The notes beneath the pieces are model-generated. The model was given only the letters and a program-made list of their open reading frames with translations, searched no databases and was not told the DNA's origin. Made by a program: the position numbers and the translations under genes. From Kuenenia sp039794105 (GTDB taxonomy: Bacteria; Planctomycetota; Brocadiia; Brocadiales; Brocadiaceae), in NCBI RefSeq assembly GCF_039794105.1, contig NZ_JBDIWA010000011.1:1-64000 (forward strand): DNA of 64,000 nucleotides, in the 5' to 3' direction. Below are positions 9,049 to 17,821 of this stretch, piece by piece (position 1 is the stretch's first letter; each line of letters opens with the position of its first letter).

Positions 9049-9228
9049 TTAATATTCGATACTCCAATCAGGGTCATACCTTGCATGACAGCTTGGGCAT
9101 ATCAGGATAATCCCGGTTTTCTTCTTTTCTCTCCTTATAAATGACATATGAAAACCATCCTCGTATCCACACTGAGGACAACGGTGCAATTCTTCTTCTA
9201 TCCTGATGGGAATCGGCTCTTTCTTCAT
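9049..9228 (-). CDS. Small zinc-ribbon protein (59 aa)
   Basis: The protein starts MKKEPIPIRIEEELHRCPQC and carries two CxxC knuckles, CPQCG and CPSCH, separated by about 27 residues, a classic zinc ribbon. It begins 12 bases after the stop of the DUF362-ChaN fusion gene, with AAGG near that stop, so it is probably the second gene of that operon. The function is unknown; it may bind nucleic acid or a protein. Confidence 0.75.
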   Translation of the reverse strand: MKKEPIPIRIEEELHRCPQCGYEDGFHMSFIRREKKKTGIILICPSCHARYDPDWSIEY

Positions 9229-9240
9229 ATCAACAATACC

Positions 9241-11379
9241 TTATTTCATTTCAAACAATGTAACTGCATACGTAATTTTTGTGCCGTCACGGTCTATATT
9301 AACAGTACACGAATCCCCAAACTGTTTTGTTTGAAGATAGTGTACCAATTCAGCAACAGTATTCAGCACCTTGCCGTCAACCGCCAAGATAACATCGCCT
9401 GCCATAAGTCCTGCCTTCTCCGCAGGACTGCCTTCACTTAATTTTTGTATAATTAATTTCTTATCATCCCTGTTTTGTATATGTACGCCAAGATATATTC
9501 TCTTTGTTTGGGATGTTGTAGTTGCTACAACCCAGATAAAATCCGCCGGCTCCAGTGGGATTGAAGAGAGAAACATGTGATGGTCCCCGCCCGGCATCCC
9601 ACCGTTAAACACGGTAGGGTAGATAGTATAATACGGCAATAAAGTGCGCCTGAACACCCTGGCCGGTATGCCAAAATCGTAGATTATGTGGCCGTTCCCC
9701 ACAAAAACCAACATTTTTTTATCCTTACCTTCCCATGAGGATAAATAGTCCACAATTGATTGCGCCATATACTCTTCCCACAGGCACTGCACATTATTAT
9801 ATTTTTCCAGATTTTCCTTCCCGTGCATATGGCCGCCGATAACTTCCTGCAAATAAATACGGTGAAAAAAACCTGTTGTATCTATTTCGGGGAGTTGTGC
9901 TTTTTCTTTCTCCGTTAAAGATTCAAGCCCCTTTTCGCTCACCATTTTAACAACTTCTTTTGGCGCATTTAACGCACGTACGCTGATCTTTTTTTCCCTT
10001 GCGAAGTCCAATATATCTTTATACAAGTAATAGTCAAATCCCCATTGTTTATCCCAGTCCGTATATTCCAGAAATTTCTTCTCGTCAATCTCTCCGGCAA
10101 CCCATTGGTCCAAAAAAGGTTGATACTGTCTTGTAAACATTTCCATGCCTATGGCAAGATTTTCTCCGTATTTTTCATAACACGCCTGCAACACCTTTAA
10201 CTGCGCCCTATGAGTAGCATCGACGGCATGTATTTCCCCCACGTAGATGATGCTGGCGGAATCAAAGAATTTTAATACATCAGTAAAGTTCATTATTATC
10301 CCCGTCGGCACGTGAACAATATCTTCAACTTTCACTTTTTGCGGAAAATGTTTTAATCTCGTCACCTTTTCTTCCTCAGAAAAAGCATTTAGGGTTAACG
10401 TTAAGATACAGAAAAAAAGAATACATGCTGTTTTCCCGAAATTTTTCATCAACAAGTGTTTTAAAAGACTTTTTACTACTCTAAAAAAACCGAACCCTAT
10501 TGGTGTTAATTTCGGAAGCCTAAAATTGTTCACCTTTGCGGCAGACAATGATTCACCTTGAATTTCTATTCTGTTCAAATCTTGCTCTCCTATGTTATGT
10601 AATTTTGCTGTTTGTAAAATAGGCGACTGTGAGGGAGATACCCCAATAACCTCTGCAATAACGCGGTCAATGGCAATGCAATCCTTTCCACCAATTAACA
10701 ACGACACGTTTTTGGGAACCCCTCCCGAAGGTCCCCGCTCTTCCATCGCCATAACAGCGTCCACAATAGTAAATGATGGTTTTACCCTATGATAGTTTGC
10801 CAATAACATTTCCGTATACCATCTGATGTCGTTGTTTGACCGGAAATGCCTCCATACCTTTCTTTTGCCACAGACACAACCATACATATTTTTAACAGCG
10901 GCGGTAAATAACAATTGTACATGCGCTTTAAGTTTTGGAATATTTATAATAGCATCAACATCTAACGCCTTTCCGGAAACCGTTAATTTAAAGGTCTTTG
11001 TCCCGCATTGCGCTTTTACCCTGCGTGCATTATCAAGCTCGATAATGTCGATTCCATGTTTTTCCGCAAATGTATCAAGCTTCAGGCGTCTGGCAATCTT
11101 TGACACTGCCCCAAAAGCAGGACTGTCTCCAATTATTGGCGTTGCTCCAAATTCTAATAGTTTACTCGCTATTCCCTCGATAACAAGCGGGTGGGTGACC
11201 GTACAATCGCCATAGTTACTTTCTTTCAAAAAGTTCGGTTTCAGGAGTACTTTTGCCCCTTTATTTATTACATTGCCAAGGCCGCCAAAAAAATCAAACG
11301 TTTGCTCAAGAGCAAAAGAAATCTTTTCCTTGTCATAGACCTCGCATCGAACAACTGAAACCTTTGTTATATTTACCAT
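9241..11379 (-). CDS. DUF362 - ChaN-like (DUF399) - PDZ fusion protein
   Basis: One open frame of 712 residues holds three modules. Residues about 1-290 are DUF362 (LLKPNFL, GDSPAFG, NIPKLKAHVQ), usually a cytoplasmic iron-sulphur-linked or ligase-like domain, here without added ferredoxin cysteines. Residues about 311-333 form a signal-like membrane segment starting at an internal Met311. Residues about 355-600 are a ChaN-like haem-binding domain (YVGEIHAVDATHRAQ, MEMFTRQYQPFLDQWVAG, ALNAPKE). Residues about 625-705 are a PDZ domain (LSEGSPAEKAGLMAGDVILA). The internal Met and signal sequence suggest a past gene fusion; no stop or good ribosome site separates the halves. If translated whole, the DUF362 part would face the cytoplasm and ChaN-PDZ the outside. 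Confidence 0.85.
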   Translation of the reverse strand: MVNITKVSVVRCEVYDKEKISFALEQTFDFFGGLGNVINKGAKVLLKPNFLKESNYGDCTVTHPLVIEGIASKLLEFGATPIIGDSPAFGAVSKIARRLKLDTFAEKHGIDIIELDNARRVKAQCGTKTFKLTVSGKALDVDAIINIPKLKAHVQLLFTAAVKNMYGCVCGKRKVWRHFRSNNDIRWYTEMLLANYHRVKPSFTIVDAVMAMEERGPSGGVPKNVSLLIGGKDCIAIDRVIAEVIGVSPSQSPILQTAKLHNIGEQDLNRIEIQGESLSAAKVNNFRLPKLTPIGFGFFRVVKSLLKHLLMKNFGKTACILFFCILTLTLNAFSEEEKVTRLKHFPQKVKVEDIVHVPTGIIMNFTDVLKFFDSASIIYVGEIHAVDATHRAQLKVLQACYEKYGENLAIGMEMFTRQYQPFLDQWVAGEIDEKKFLEYTDWDKQWGFDYYLYKDILDFAREKKISVRALNAPKEVVKMVSEKGLESLTEKEKAQLPEIDTTGFFHRIYLQEVIGGHMHGKENLEKYNNVQCLWEEYMAQSIVDYLSSWEGKDKKMLVFVGNGHIIYDFGIPARVFRRTLLPYYTIYPTVFNGGMPGGDHHMFLSSIPLEPADFIWVVATTTSQTKRIYLGVHIQNRDDKKLIIQKLSEGSPAEKAGLMAGDVILAVDGKVLNTVAELVHYLQTKQFGDSCTVNIDRDGTKITYAVTLFEMK

Positions 11380-11469
11380 GAAATAAAGATTAGATAGTTT
11401 GAGGGGATATTTTTAACGGTTACTGTGCCGCTATTTACGGAAGAATAGGTAATAAAATACCTCATAAAT

Positions 11470-11612
11470 TGTTAAATCTCAATAGGTTGATGTAAACGCC
11501 TCCCCAGCTCCCTTTATTAATGTGGAATACTGTACAGTCGGCAAATTGCAGATTGTGGACAGTGGAAGGTAGAAATTATTATAAAAAAAATAACTTATTG
11601 AAAAGTTACATA
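11470..11612 (+). repeat. Dispersed repeat, copy 2
   Basis: Partner of the repeat at 3810-3980, lacking two internal duplications. As with copy 1, it lies upstream of a leftward gene (the fusion gene ending at 11379). The surrounding 11380-11823 holds no gene that I can support. Confidence 0.72.
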
Positions 11613-11823
11613 AATTGCTCTTATTGTGATGAATTATCGTATACTAATTCCCTATGGATTCCCATGTAGTTTATTATTTTTTGTTTACAATAATATATTA
11701 TTTTATCGCTATTCTCAGGGTATTCAAGGCATTCTTCTTTTTATTCCTTTTGATAGTTTTTGAGTAACTATTCAGCGTAATATATTGAATTTTATTGATC
11801 TTCCTTCAAGAACCTTATTTGTT

Positions 11824-11974
11824 GTAACACTTTAGGTTTTTGAAACTGTAGGGGCGAAGCATTTGCAATAACTGGCATACATGCGTTCATGCCCAAACAT
11901 GCAAATGCTTCGCCCCTATATCGTGCGGCAAAACAATGTTATTATTGGAATTTTTCAAAAAATTAAAATGTTAC
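11824..11974. mobile_element. MITE-like element, family GTAACACTTTAG, complete (151 bp)
   Basis: Ends are GTAACACTTTAGGTTTTTGA and its imperfect inverse ending TTAAAATGTTAC. The core carries GGGGCGAAGCATTTGC and its inverse around a short spacer. No reading frame. Equal in length and layout to 25252-25402. Confidence 0.8.
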
Positions 11975-12005
11975 TATTTGTTTGACCATATTTATGGACA
12001 AGTCC

Positions 12006-12197
12006 CTAAGCGAAAACGTCAACATTTTTACCAACACCATCAGGATTAGTTGCTCCATTACCTGTCCGCATACTTTCAGAATCCTCGATCAGCTTTAAAA
12101 TTGTAGCGCCTTCTGTTTTCATTGACTCCATGGCTTGTTTTGCCATAACCACGTTATTCGACATGCTTTGCGCAAGATTTGCCAACGTATTATTCAT
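12006..12197 (-). CDS. YjfB-like putative motility protein (63 aa)
   Basis: The protein starts MNNTLANLAQSMSNNVVMAK and continues with a helix ending in LKLIEDSES, resembling the short YjfB family (putative motility protein, one amphipathic helix around MAKQAMESMK). AAAGGAG precedes the ATG by about 6 bases. It lies alone between a MITE and a terminator. The assignment is from pattern only. Confidence 0.6.
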   Translation of the reverse strand: MNNTLANLAQSMSNNVVMAKQAMESMKTEGATILKLIEDSESMRTGNGATNPDGVGKNVDVFA

Positions 12198-12309
12198 AAT
12201 AATCTCCTTTTCACATCCTAAGTAATATCAAATTTTGACCAAACTATCTTATCGACAGCAGCTTTTATTACTAATTATAGTCTGCATACATTCCCAAAAG
12301 AAAAAGCCT

Positions 12310-12346
12310 CCCAACCTCTCTTTCAAGAGGTTGGGAAAGTTTTTTT
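12310..12346 (-). terminator. Rho-independent terminator (bidirectional)
   Basis: The 10-bp stem CCCAACCTCT / AGAGGTTGGG (12310-12319 with 12326-12335) has a six-base loop and T-runs on both sides. It ends the secreted-protein gene 12425-13561 read leftward. Confidence 0.85.
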
Positions 12347-12424
12347 CCTTTCTCTACGATATCTTAAACCGAATAAAATCCTTGATAAACCATTCAAATT
12401 TAATTTCAATCCTAAGATTGTTCA

Positions 12425-13561
12425 TTAGCGTCGATTTTTCCCTTTTCCATTGTCCTTGCCTTTACCCTTATCATCATCATCATCGTCTTCGTCTTCATCG
12501 TCGTTGTCATCGTTTTTCCCCTTCTTACTTCCCTTCACCTTAACGGTATCGCTTCCTTCGAATTTTGTACCATCCGACAATTCCCCTGTAATGGTAAATT
12601 CTACACTTTGTGATTCACTTGTTTTTAAATCTAAATCAACTTCTAAATCACTTATATTAAACTTGACCTTAAGTTTATCCTTTTTTTTATCACAATCAAT
12701 TGCAACAGCACCTTCACACACTACTGTTTCACATACTATATCTTCGATATTATGCGTGGAAGGTAGTTTTATATTGGCAATAAACTTACCGTTACTATTA
12801 AGATTAATCGTCTTTGACTGGAAGCTCACATATGCAACTATTACAGAAGGCGCCTCGGCTGGCGTTGATGTGGGAGTTGCAGAAGGTTCTGTTGGCGTTG
12901 CCGCAGGCGTGGCAAATGGCGTTGGTGTAGGCGTTATTTCGGCATCAGTAATCAAACCTCCCGGAACCAGCAATTCAACATCATCCCCTGATATCTCTGC
13001 CGAAACTTCCAAAACAGGGGTTGAATCTGGCGCAACAGTTGCGGTAGGCGTCACAACAGGCGATGTGGTTGCAATTGGAGATGCCGTTGCTACAGGAGTT
13101 GAAGAACCTGCCGGTGAAGGAGAAGCAACGACAATGGGAGAAGGAGTTGGGGTTCCTGCAGGGGAAGCCTTTTCGTTAATAACCACGCTTACAATCTCCA
13201 CTTTATCGCCTGATTGAAGAGCAAGGTCCATATCCTCTAACGCAATCCCCTCTTCAATCTCAAATGGAAATTCATATGGCTTTGCGATATCGTTCACTTC
13301 TGTTTCAATTACTAAGGCACATGTTTTATTGGCATACAGTAGTGTATCAAGATGTATTAAATTGGATATTGATAATTTTACTTTTCCATTTTTGTTTATT
13401 TCAACACTTGCATCTAATTTGTCTCCATCAAAAGCGCTTGAATCACTGACAGTAAGGCTGGTTTTATAAAGGGTATCCGCTCCAGCCCCCTCCACTACAA
13501 ATGACAAATAAATACCTGTAAATACGATCATCCATACACTTAAAACTAATTTTCTCTTCAT
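12425..13561 (-). CDS. Secreted Thr/Ser/Pro-rich protein with acidic-basic tail
   Basis: The ATG at 13561 is preferred because AAGGAG lies 7 bases upstream. The signal peptide is MKRKLVLSVWMIVFTGIYLS followed by cleavage near VEGAGA. The mature protein has a beta-rich domain, a long linker of TPTPSP / ATTSPVVTPTA units (mucin-like, possibly glycosylated), a second beta-rich domain, and a tail of Asp runs followed by KGKGK. No enzyme motif is visible. A c-di-GMP riboswitch and terminator precede it, so it is probably an extracellular matrix or adhesion component switched by c-di-GMP. It could be a substrate of the type II system encoded nearby. Confidence 0.8.
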   Translation of the reverse strand: MKRKLVLSVWMIVFTGIYLSFVVEGAGADTLYKTSLTVSDSSAFDGDKLDASVEINKNGKVKLSISNLIHLDTLLYANKTCALVIETEVNDIAKPYEFPFEIEEGIALEDMDLALQSGDKVEIVSVVINEKASPAGTPTPSPIVVASPSPAGSSTPVATASPIATTSPVVTPTATVAPDSTPVLEVSAEISGDDVELLVPGGLITDAEITPTPTPFATPAATPTEPSATPTSTPAEAPSVIVAYVSFQSKTINLNSNGKFIANIKLPSTHNIEDIVCETVVCEGAVAIDCDKKKDKLKVKFNISDLEVDLDLKTSESQSVEFTITGELSDGTKFEGSDTVKVKGSKKGKNDDNDDEDEDDDDDDKGKGKDNGKGKNRR

Positions 13562-13626
13562 CATCTCACTCCTTGCCAAAAAAAATTTTCTCTAACAAAA
13601 ACAACAATTTCCCACCCATTGTAAAA

Positions 13627-13664
13627 TAAAAAAAACCCAAGACAATATGCCACATATGCCTTGG
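13627..13664 (-). terminator. Riboswitch expression-platform terminator
   Basis: Read leftward, CCCAAGGCATAT and its partner ending CTTGGG form a stem followed by eight or more T. It lies between the GEMM aptamer and the coding start at 13561, so it can act as the regulated terminator. Confidence 0.75.
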
Positions 13665-13814
13665 GTTTTGGGTTATCTTAAAAGCCTATTGAAATCTTGA
13701 ACTTAATCAATAAAGCATCAAATTTTGCAAAAGTGATTCAACCGTATGTTTATAGTTAAACCTTTTACAAACAAGATACTTACCGGCTCAGCGCCTGATC
13801 AATAAACAGCTTTT

Positions 13815-13908
13815 ACACCATTATAGGTGGCAACCTGGCATTCTTTCCCAAAAAACAAGACCCATGGCTTTGCGTCCCAACCTCACGATTGGTTTGCCTT
13901 TGTATGCA
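13815..13908 (-). promoter_or_regulatory. Cyclic di-GMP-I (GEMM) riboswitch aptamer
   Basis: Read on the minus strand, the invariant blocks occur in order: GGCAAACC, then GGGACGCAAAGCCATGGGTC, then CCAGGTTGCC followed by CACC. These are the tetraloop-receptor and ligand-pocket segments of the GEMM-I class (Rfam RF01051). A terminator lies about 150 bases downstream, then the secreted Thr/Pro-rich protein gene. Whether c-di-GMP turns expression on or off cannot be told from the primary sequence. Confidence 0.9.
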
Positions 13909-14017
13909 CACTTTTACCAAAATGCATTAATTAGTCAAGAAAATTATCGAGGTTTGATAAAAAAAATATTTTAAAATATTTGTAACAGTTACGCCAGTTT
14001 GAAATGTATGCAGAATA

Positions 14018-14221
14018 GTAACACTTTATTTTTTTGAAAAATTCCAATAATAGCGCTGCTTGCCGTAAGCGTAGGGGCAGAGTATATAAACGGTTGCTGC
14101 TCGTTCCTCGCTTGAAATATCTAAGTAGAGACAGGTTTGAAACCTGTCTCTACCATGTAGTGCGACGAGGTTCGTCGCACTACAAATGACAATTTCCAGT
14201 TTCAAAAGACTAAAGTGTTAC
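14018..14221. mobile_element. MITE-like element, family GTAACACTTTAG, with two extra hairpins (204 bp)
   Basis: Ends are GTAACACTTTATTTTTTTGA and TTTCAAAAGACTAAAGTGTT followed by AC. Inside are a perfect palindrome GTAGAGACAGGTTT / AAACCTGTCTCTAC (14125-14153) and a second one, GTAGTGCGACGA / TCGTCGCACTAC (14157-14183). No reading frame. Confidence 0.75.
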
Positions 14222-14266
14222 AAATTTCATCAATATCTTTAAAGGCTATACAAAAAGCTATAGAAA

Positions 14267-14322
14267 ATATTGAATATTGAATATTGAGTATTGAGTATTG
14301 AGTATTGAGTATTGAGTATTGA
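14267..14322. repeat. Heptanucleotide tandem repeat, 8 units
   Basis: Three ATATTGA units are followed by five GTATTGA units without interruption. A shorter tandem CTACTCAA repeat (about 14512-14536) lies nearby. These fall in the noncoding stretch between two surface-protein genes. Confidence 0.85.
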
Positions 14323-14441
14323 TCTCTTTCTTGCGGGTTCGGGTTTGTAACCGTTCGGCTGAGCTCACGACGAAGCCCGAACCACACGTTTTATATGGTT
14401 GATTCCGCCATTGCCTGCACATAGCGCCCTTATTACAAAAA

Positions 14442-14474
14442 AACCCTGACAGGGTTCCTAACCCTGTCAGGGTT
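14442..14474 (-). terminator. Rho-independent terminator
   Basis: AACCCTGACAGGGTT and AACCCTGTCAGGGTT form a 15-bp stem (14442-14456 with 14460-14474) followed leftward by seven T. It ends the Ig-like surface protein gene. Confidence 0.85.
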
Positions 14475-14558
14475 GACCAACATACGTCCGGTTATGGTTC
14501 AGGGTTTAACTACTCAACTACTCAACTACTCAACCAATAACCATTCACAGCCTCACGC

Positions 14559-16526
14559 CTATTTCACCAGCCAAACTGTCACTTCGGCCTTTTCCTTTAC
14601 CCCCGATGCCTTAAACCGCGCCTTTGCGTTACAATTATCCTTCAGGTTGCATTTATCCTTCTTTGCAGTTATGGTAAATACCGCCTTACCTTCTGCGTCT
14701 GTCTTCTGGTTTGAAGGCTTAACCTTTATTTTTTTATTGTTACTCGTGGTTACTTTTCTCTTTACCTTGACCCCTTCTACCCCACAACCATCCGCACCGG
14801 TAACCGTTATCATTACCAGCCCTTCCTCTCCCTTTTCCAGTTCAAGTGAGTCCGGCAATGCCGTTACCTCCTCCTCCGCATCATCACATACCACGGCAGA
14901 TGGTGAAGGCGATGGCTTTTGAGTTGGCGTTGGAGATGGGATTGCCGGCGGCGTTGCCGTTGGAACTGTCAATACCGCTACTGAGCATGTATCGGTCACT
15001 AATTGAGGGAATCCTGTTGTGGTGGTTTCATCATAACAGCTCGCCGTCAGGGTGTCTCCCTCCGCCGCCTGTATGCGTTCATATTCCAGCGTTGAGTCAT
15101 TGCTGATTTGTATTGAACCCCTGAATATACCTGTGTCTGTCCCCGTCTCCAACATTCTTACACCGGTGGTGTTGAATGAAGAGGTGTCGATATACACCTC
15201 ATCCGTAAGCGTCTCCGCTGTTTCGTGGTCGGCGTTCGACTCCGCATCCGTCAGTGTAATCCCCGCATACTCTCCTATGCGGTATACCGGCCGGTCAAAG
15301 GAAAGCTGAGCATCATAACTGCTGAATGAGAGCTTCTTTGTGACCGATACAAAGGCATCCGGGCTGTACGTCACCGTTACAGTACCGTCTTGTTGGGTCT
15401 TTACCGTGCCGGTATTTGACCGTACCGTTGAACCTGCCCCGCTGGACGTGGTTGTTCCCGTCTTTATGGTGGCAAGGAACGTGCCGGTGTTGGCGTGGGG
15501 GAAGGCGTGGGAGTGGGCGTCTCTGCCGTTATTGTAGGAGTAGGAGTTGTCTCTGCCGGTGGAGTGGGTGTTGCAGCCGGTGTGGACGTCTGTGTCACAA
15601 CAACCACCGGAGTGGGCGTCGGCGTCGGTGACAATGCCACTGTCGTGGTAGGCGACTGTATTGCCGTTGGAGTTGGCGTAGGAACTATGGGAACGGATTC
15701 CGTGGTAAAGCTCCATGAATGGTTTGAATCAAGGGTAGTCCCTGCCCAGTTTGCCGCCTGGATTCCTGTTGTAGCGACTGCCGTATAGGTTGTGTCATAA
15801 GAAAGGTTGCCGGAGGGAATAAATACGGCGTTATATGAATCAGTGCTTGCCGTTCCCTCTATTTTATTGCCATCGGCGTCGCTTACATAAATACTGTCCG
15901 TGCTGACCGTTGAGCCATTGATAAGCATCGAAAATTTCGCGGAGATGGTAGTATCGACCGAAACATCTGTTACCCCCGTTTGATGGACTTGTGGAACTAA
16001 CGGTGAGTACCACTTTTACAGGCTCTTCACCGCCTCCGCCGCCGGATGGCGGCGCCCAGGTTGTAATAACATTGTAGGCAGGGAAAGTGTTCTTAAAGTG
16101 TATCCATCCGATATTCTCTCCCCAGGCATACCCGTCAAATGAGCCGGTGGCTGTATCGATAGTCACCTGGCTGTGAGTTGGGTTGAAGTTGATCCAGCCT
16201 GCATTTTCACTCCATGCGTACCCTGAGAGGTTTCCGGCGCCATCATGGTTAACGCCCCAGTCACCGGAAGAGGTGTTATTGTAGGGGCCTCCGGCGTCGT
16301 TGCCCAGTTTAATCCACCCGATATTTTCTGCCCATGTATAGCCTTCAAGATAGGTAGAATACACCGTTACCCCGCCGTGGGTGGGATTGAAATTGACCCA
16401 GCCGCTATTTTCCGACCAGGCGTATTTGTCTGTCGTGCTTGTATTGCCCGCATTCGACCATAACGGATTTACCATGAGAATTCCCATGAAGATTGCCAAT
16501 GGCAAACACCATTGTAACCTGCGCAT
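14559..16526 (-). pseudogene. Secreted repeat/Ig-like surface protein, two frameshifts
   Basis: Three leftward frames join into one protein of about 655 residues. The first (from 16526) has a signal peptide (MRRLQWCLPLAIFMGILMVN) and four copies of a YAWSENxGWxNFxP-type repeat. It then enters a bacterial Ig-like domain (SPSNG). The frame then changes at a five-G run (15973-15977 on the plus strand shows CCCCC): removing one base gives the expected SNGVTDVSVDTTISAKFSML. A TPTP-rich linker follows, and the frame returns at a second five-base run (15497-15501), where one added base is needed. The C-terminal part has a TPSP linker and a last Ig-like domain (KGEEGLVMITVTGADGCGVE). It could be a pseudogene, a sequencing artefact, or a homopolymer-switched gene. 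Confidence 0.75.
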
Positions 16527-16559
16527 AACACCAACTTTTTTCGTTGTCTAACCCCCCTT

Positions 16560-16994
16560 TTTAGGATTTACGATTTACGATTTTTTTTGAATTATTTTTA
16601 GCCGCTGATTTACGCGGATAAAACACGGATAGTGAACATTTACGGCTAATGTTTATCGAATATCGAATGCCGAACAAGGAACCGCAGAATGGAGAAGGTT
16701 TTACTTCGATATTCGTTATTCCTTGTTCAATATTCTGCGGTTCTGCAAGCAAGCAAGCAAACCAATCAATTATATTCCGGTCATTTTATTGATGGGTGCG
16801 CTGACGCCCTTCGACAGGCTCAGGACAGGCTTCACCAATCCTTACAATTCTTACAAATTCCCGTTTTGACACGTGCATAAAGCCATGCTATACACATAGT
16901 TAATTTGGAATAAAGGAGTCGGCGTCCCAAACATCATTCAGCAAACTTTCAGAAATATCTATTTTTACAGCGTCATTTTTTAAAGGAGGCAACA
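16560..16994. repeat. Repeat-rich intergenic region
   Basis: It contains ATTTACGATTTACGA units, an inverted pair based on GAACAAGGAACCGCAGAAT / ATTCTGCGGTTC (about 16670-16745) also found inside the element at 58956-59204, a short AAGC tandem (16743-16759) and CCTTCGACAGGCTCAGGACA (about 16808-16828). No gene until the antitoxin. Confidence 0.6.
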
Positions 16995-17210
16995 ATGAAC
17001 ATTGTCACAAAAGCAACTTATAAAAAAGGAACGCTTGTCCTTGACCAAAGTTTAGGTCTTGAAAAAGAAGGGAAAAAATTCAAAATCATTATTGTTGAAG
17101 AAGAAACTACCCATGTAAAAAAAGAACGATTTCTTCAATACGTAGAAAAACACGCCTTCACCTTGCCCAAAGATTACAAATTCAATCGAGAGGAAATCTA
17201 TGAGCGATAA
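16995..17210 (+). CDS. Antitoxin-like protein paired with PIN toxin
   Basis: A 71-residue protein: MNIVTKATYKKGTLVLDQSL, a charged middle and a basic-acidic C-terminal helix, resembling DUF104/VapB-type antitoxins with an N-terminal beta-rich DNA-binding part. AAAGGAGG lies 8 bases upstream. Its stop overlaps the start of the PIN-domain gene by 11 bases, the usual toxin-antitoxin arrangement. Confidence 0.75.
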   Translation: MNIVTKATYKKGTLVLDQSLGLEKEGKKFKIIIVEEETTHVKKERFLQYVEKHAFTLPKDYKFNREEIYER

Positions 17211-17597
17211 GGTCTTGATTGATACAAATCTTTGGGTTTATTTATATGCAAAATCTCCTGAAATCAAATATTTCAAGGTTAAACAGCTTGTGGAGACAAA
17301 TTTCAACAACATTATTTTCAGCGCACAAATTATAGGAGAACTTTACTATGTTTTGACAAAAAAGAATTTTTGCGCAAAAGAAGATGCGAAAGATATCATA
17401 GTTGAAATAACCACCGCCTTTCCCGTAATTGAGATTTATACGGCAAATGTTTTGAAAGCGCTAGACATAATAATAAAACCGGCTACTCTTATTGGGATAG
17501 CCTGGTGTTTGCGACTGCATTGCTTAACGATTGCCGGTTTCTTTATTCAGAAGATATGCAGCATAATCAAATTATTGGTAACACTTTAGATTTTTGA
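17200..17597 (+). pseudogene. PIN-domain toxin (VapC-like), frameshifted at C-terminus
   Basis: The N-terminal part is a clear PIN ribonuclease: VLIDTNLWVYLY (Asp8), IIGELYYVL, and later ALDI. After about 17480 the frame loses similarity, but another frame continues GYSYWDSLVFATALLNDC and ends NTLDF at 17597, restoring the conserved YWDS Asp. One missing A in the AAAA run near 17480 explains it. The final codons lie in a GTAACACTTTAG repeat end. If the base loss is real, the toxin is dead and the antitoxin an orphan. Confidence 0.8.
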
Positions 17598-17760
17598 AAA
17601 AACACCGCGAAAAGCCCCGTTAGCACCTTTTTGAAAATTAATATTCAATGTTCAATATTTAATGTAAAAGAATAGAGGCAAATGAGTAGGGACACGCCAT
17701 GGCGTGTCCTTACAAATTGAACATTGAGAATTGAATATTGAATATTGAATATTTTTCCAG
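17578..17760. repeat. Half-MITE end plus GGACACGCC palindrome
   Basis: It begins GTAACACTTTAGATTTTTGA at the toxin 3' end. Further on lies a perfect 20-bp palindrome GGACACGCCATGGCGTGTCC (17690-17709) and TTGAATATTGAATATT units. A similar set occurs at 40612-40735. Confidence 0.7.
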
Positions 17761-17821
17761 GGCTGCAAATTAAGGTTAGGTTGAATCAAAAAAGGACGGG
17801 GCAATCGGTATAAAAACTATT

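Noticed and set aside
10449..11379. Splitting the 712-residue protein into DUF362 and ChaN genes
   Set aside because: No stop codon between them and no good ribosome site before the internal ATG; reported as a fusion instead.
12450..13217. Long rightward Ser/Val/Gly/Ala-rich frame
   Set aside because: It is the antisense of the Thr/Pro-rich linker and charged tail of the secreted protein; no start signals.
14267..14322. Tandem repeat as a CRISPR array
   Set aside because: Units are 7 bases and contiguous without spacers; no cas genes in the window.
14473..15788. Several rightward frames over the Ig-like surface gene
   Set aside because: Low-complexity shadows of the TP-rich linkers and beta domains on the minus strand.
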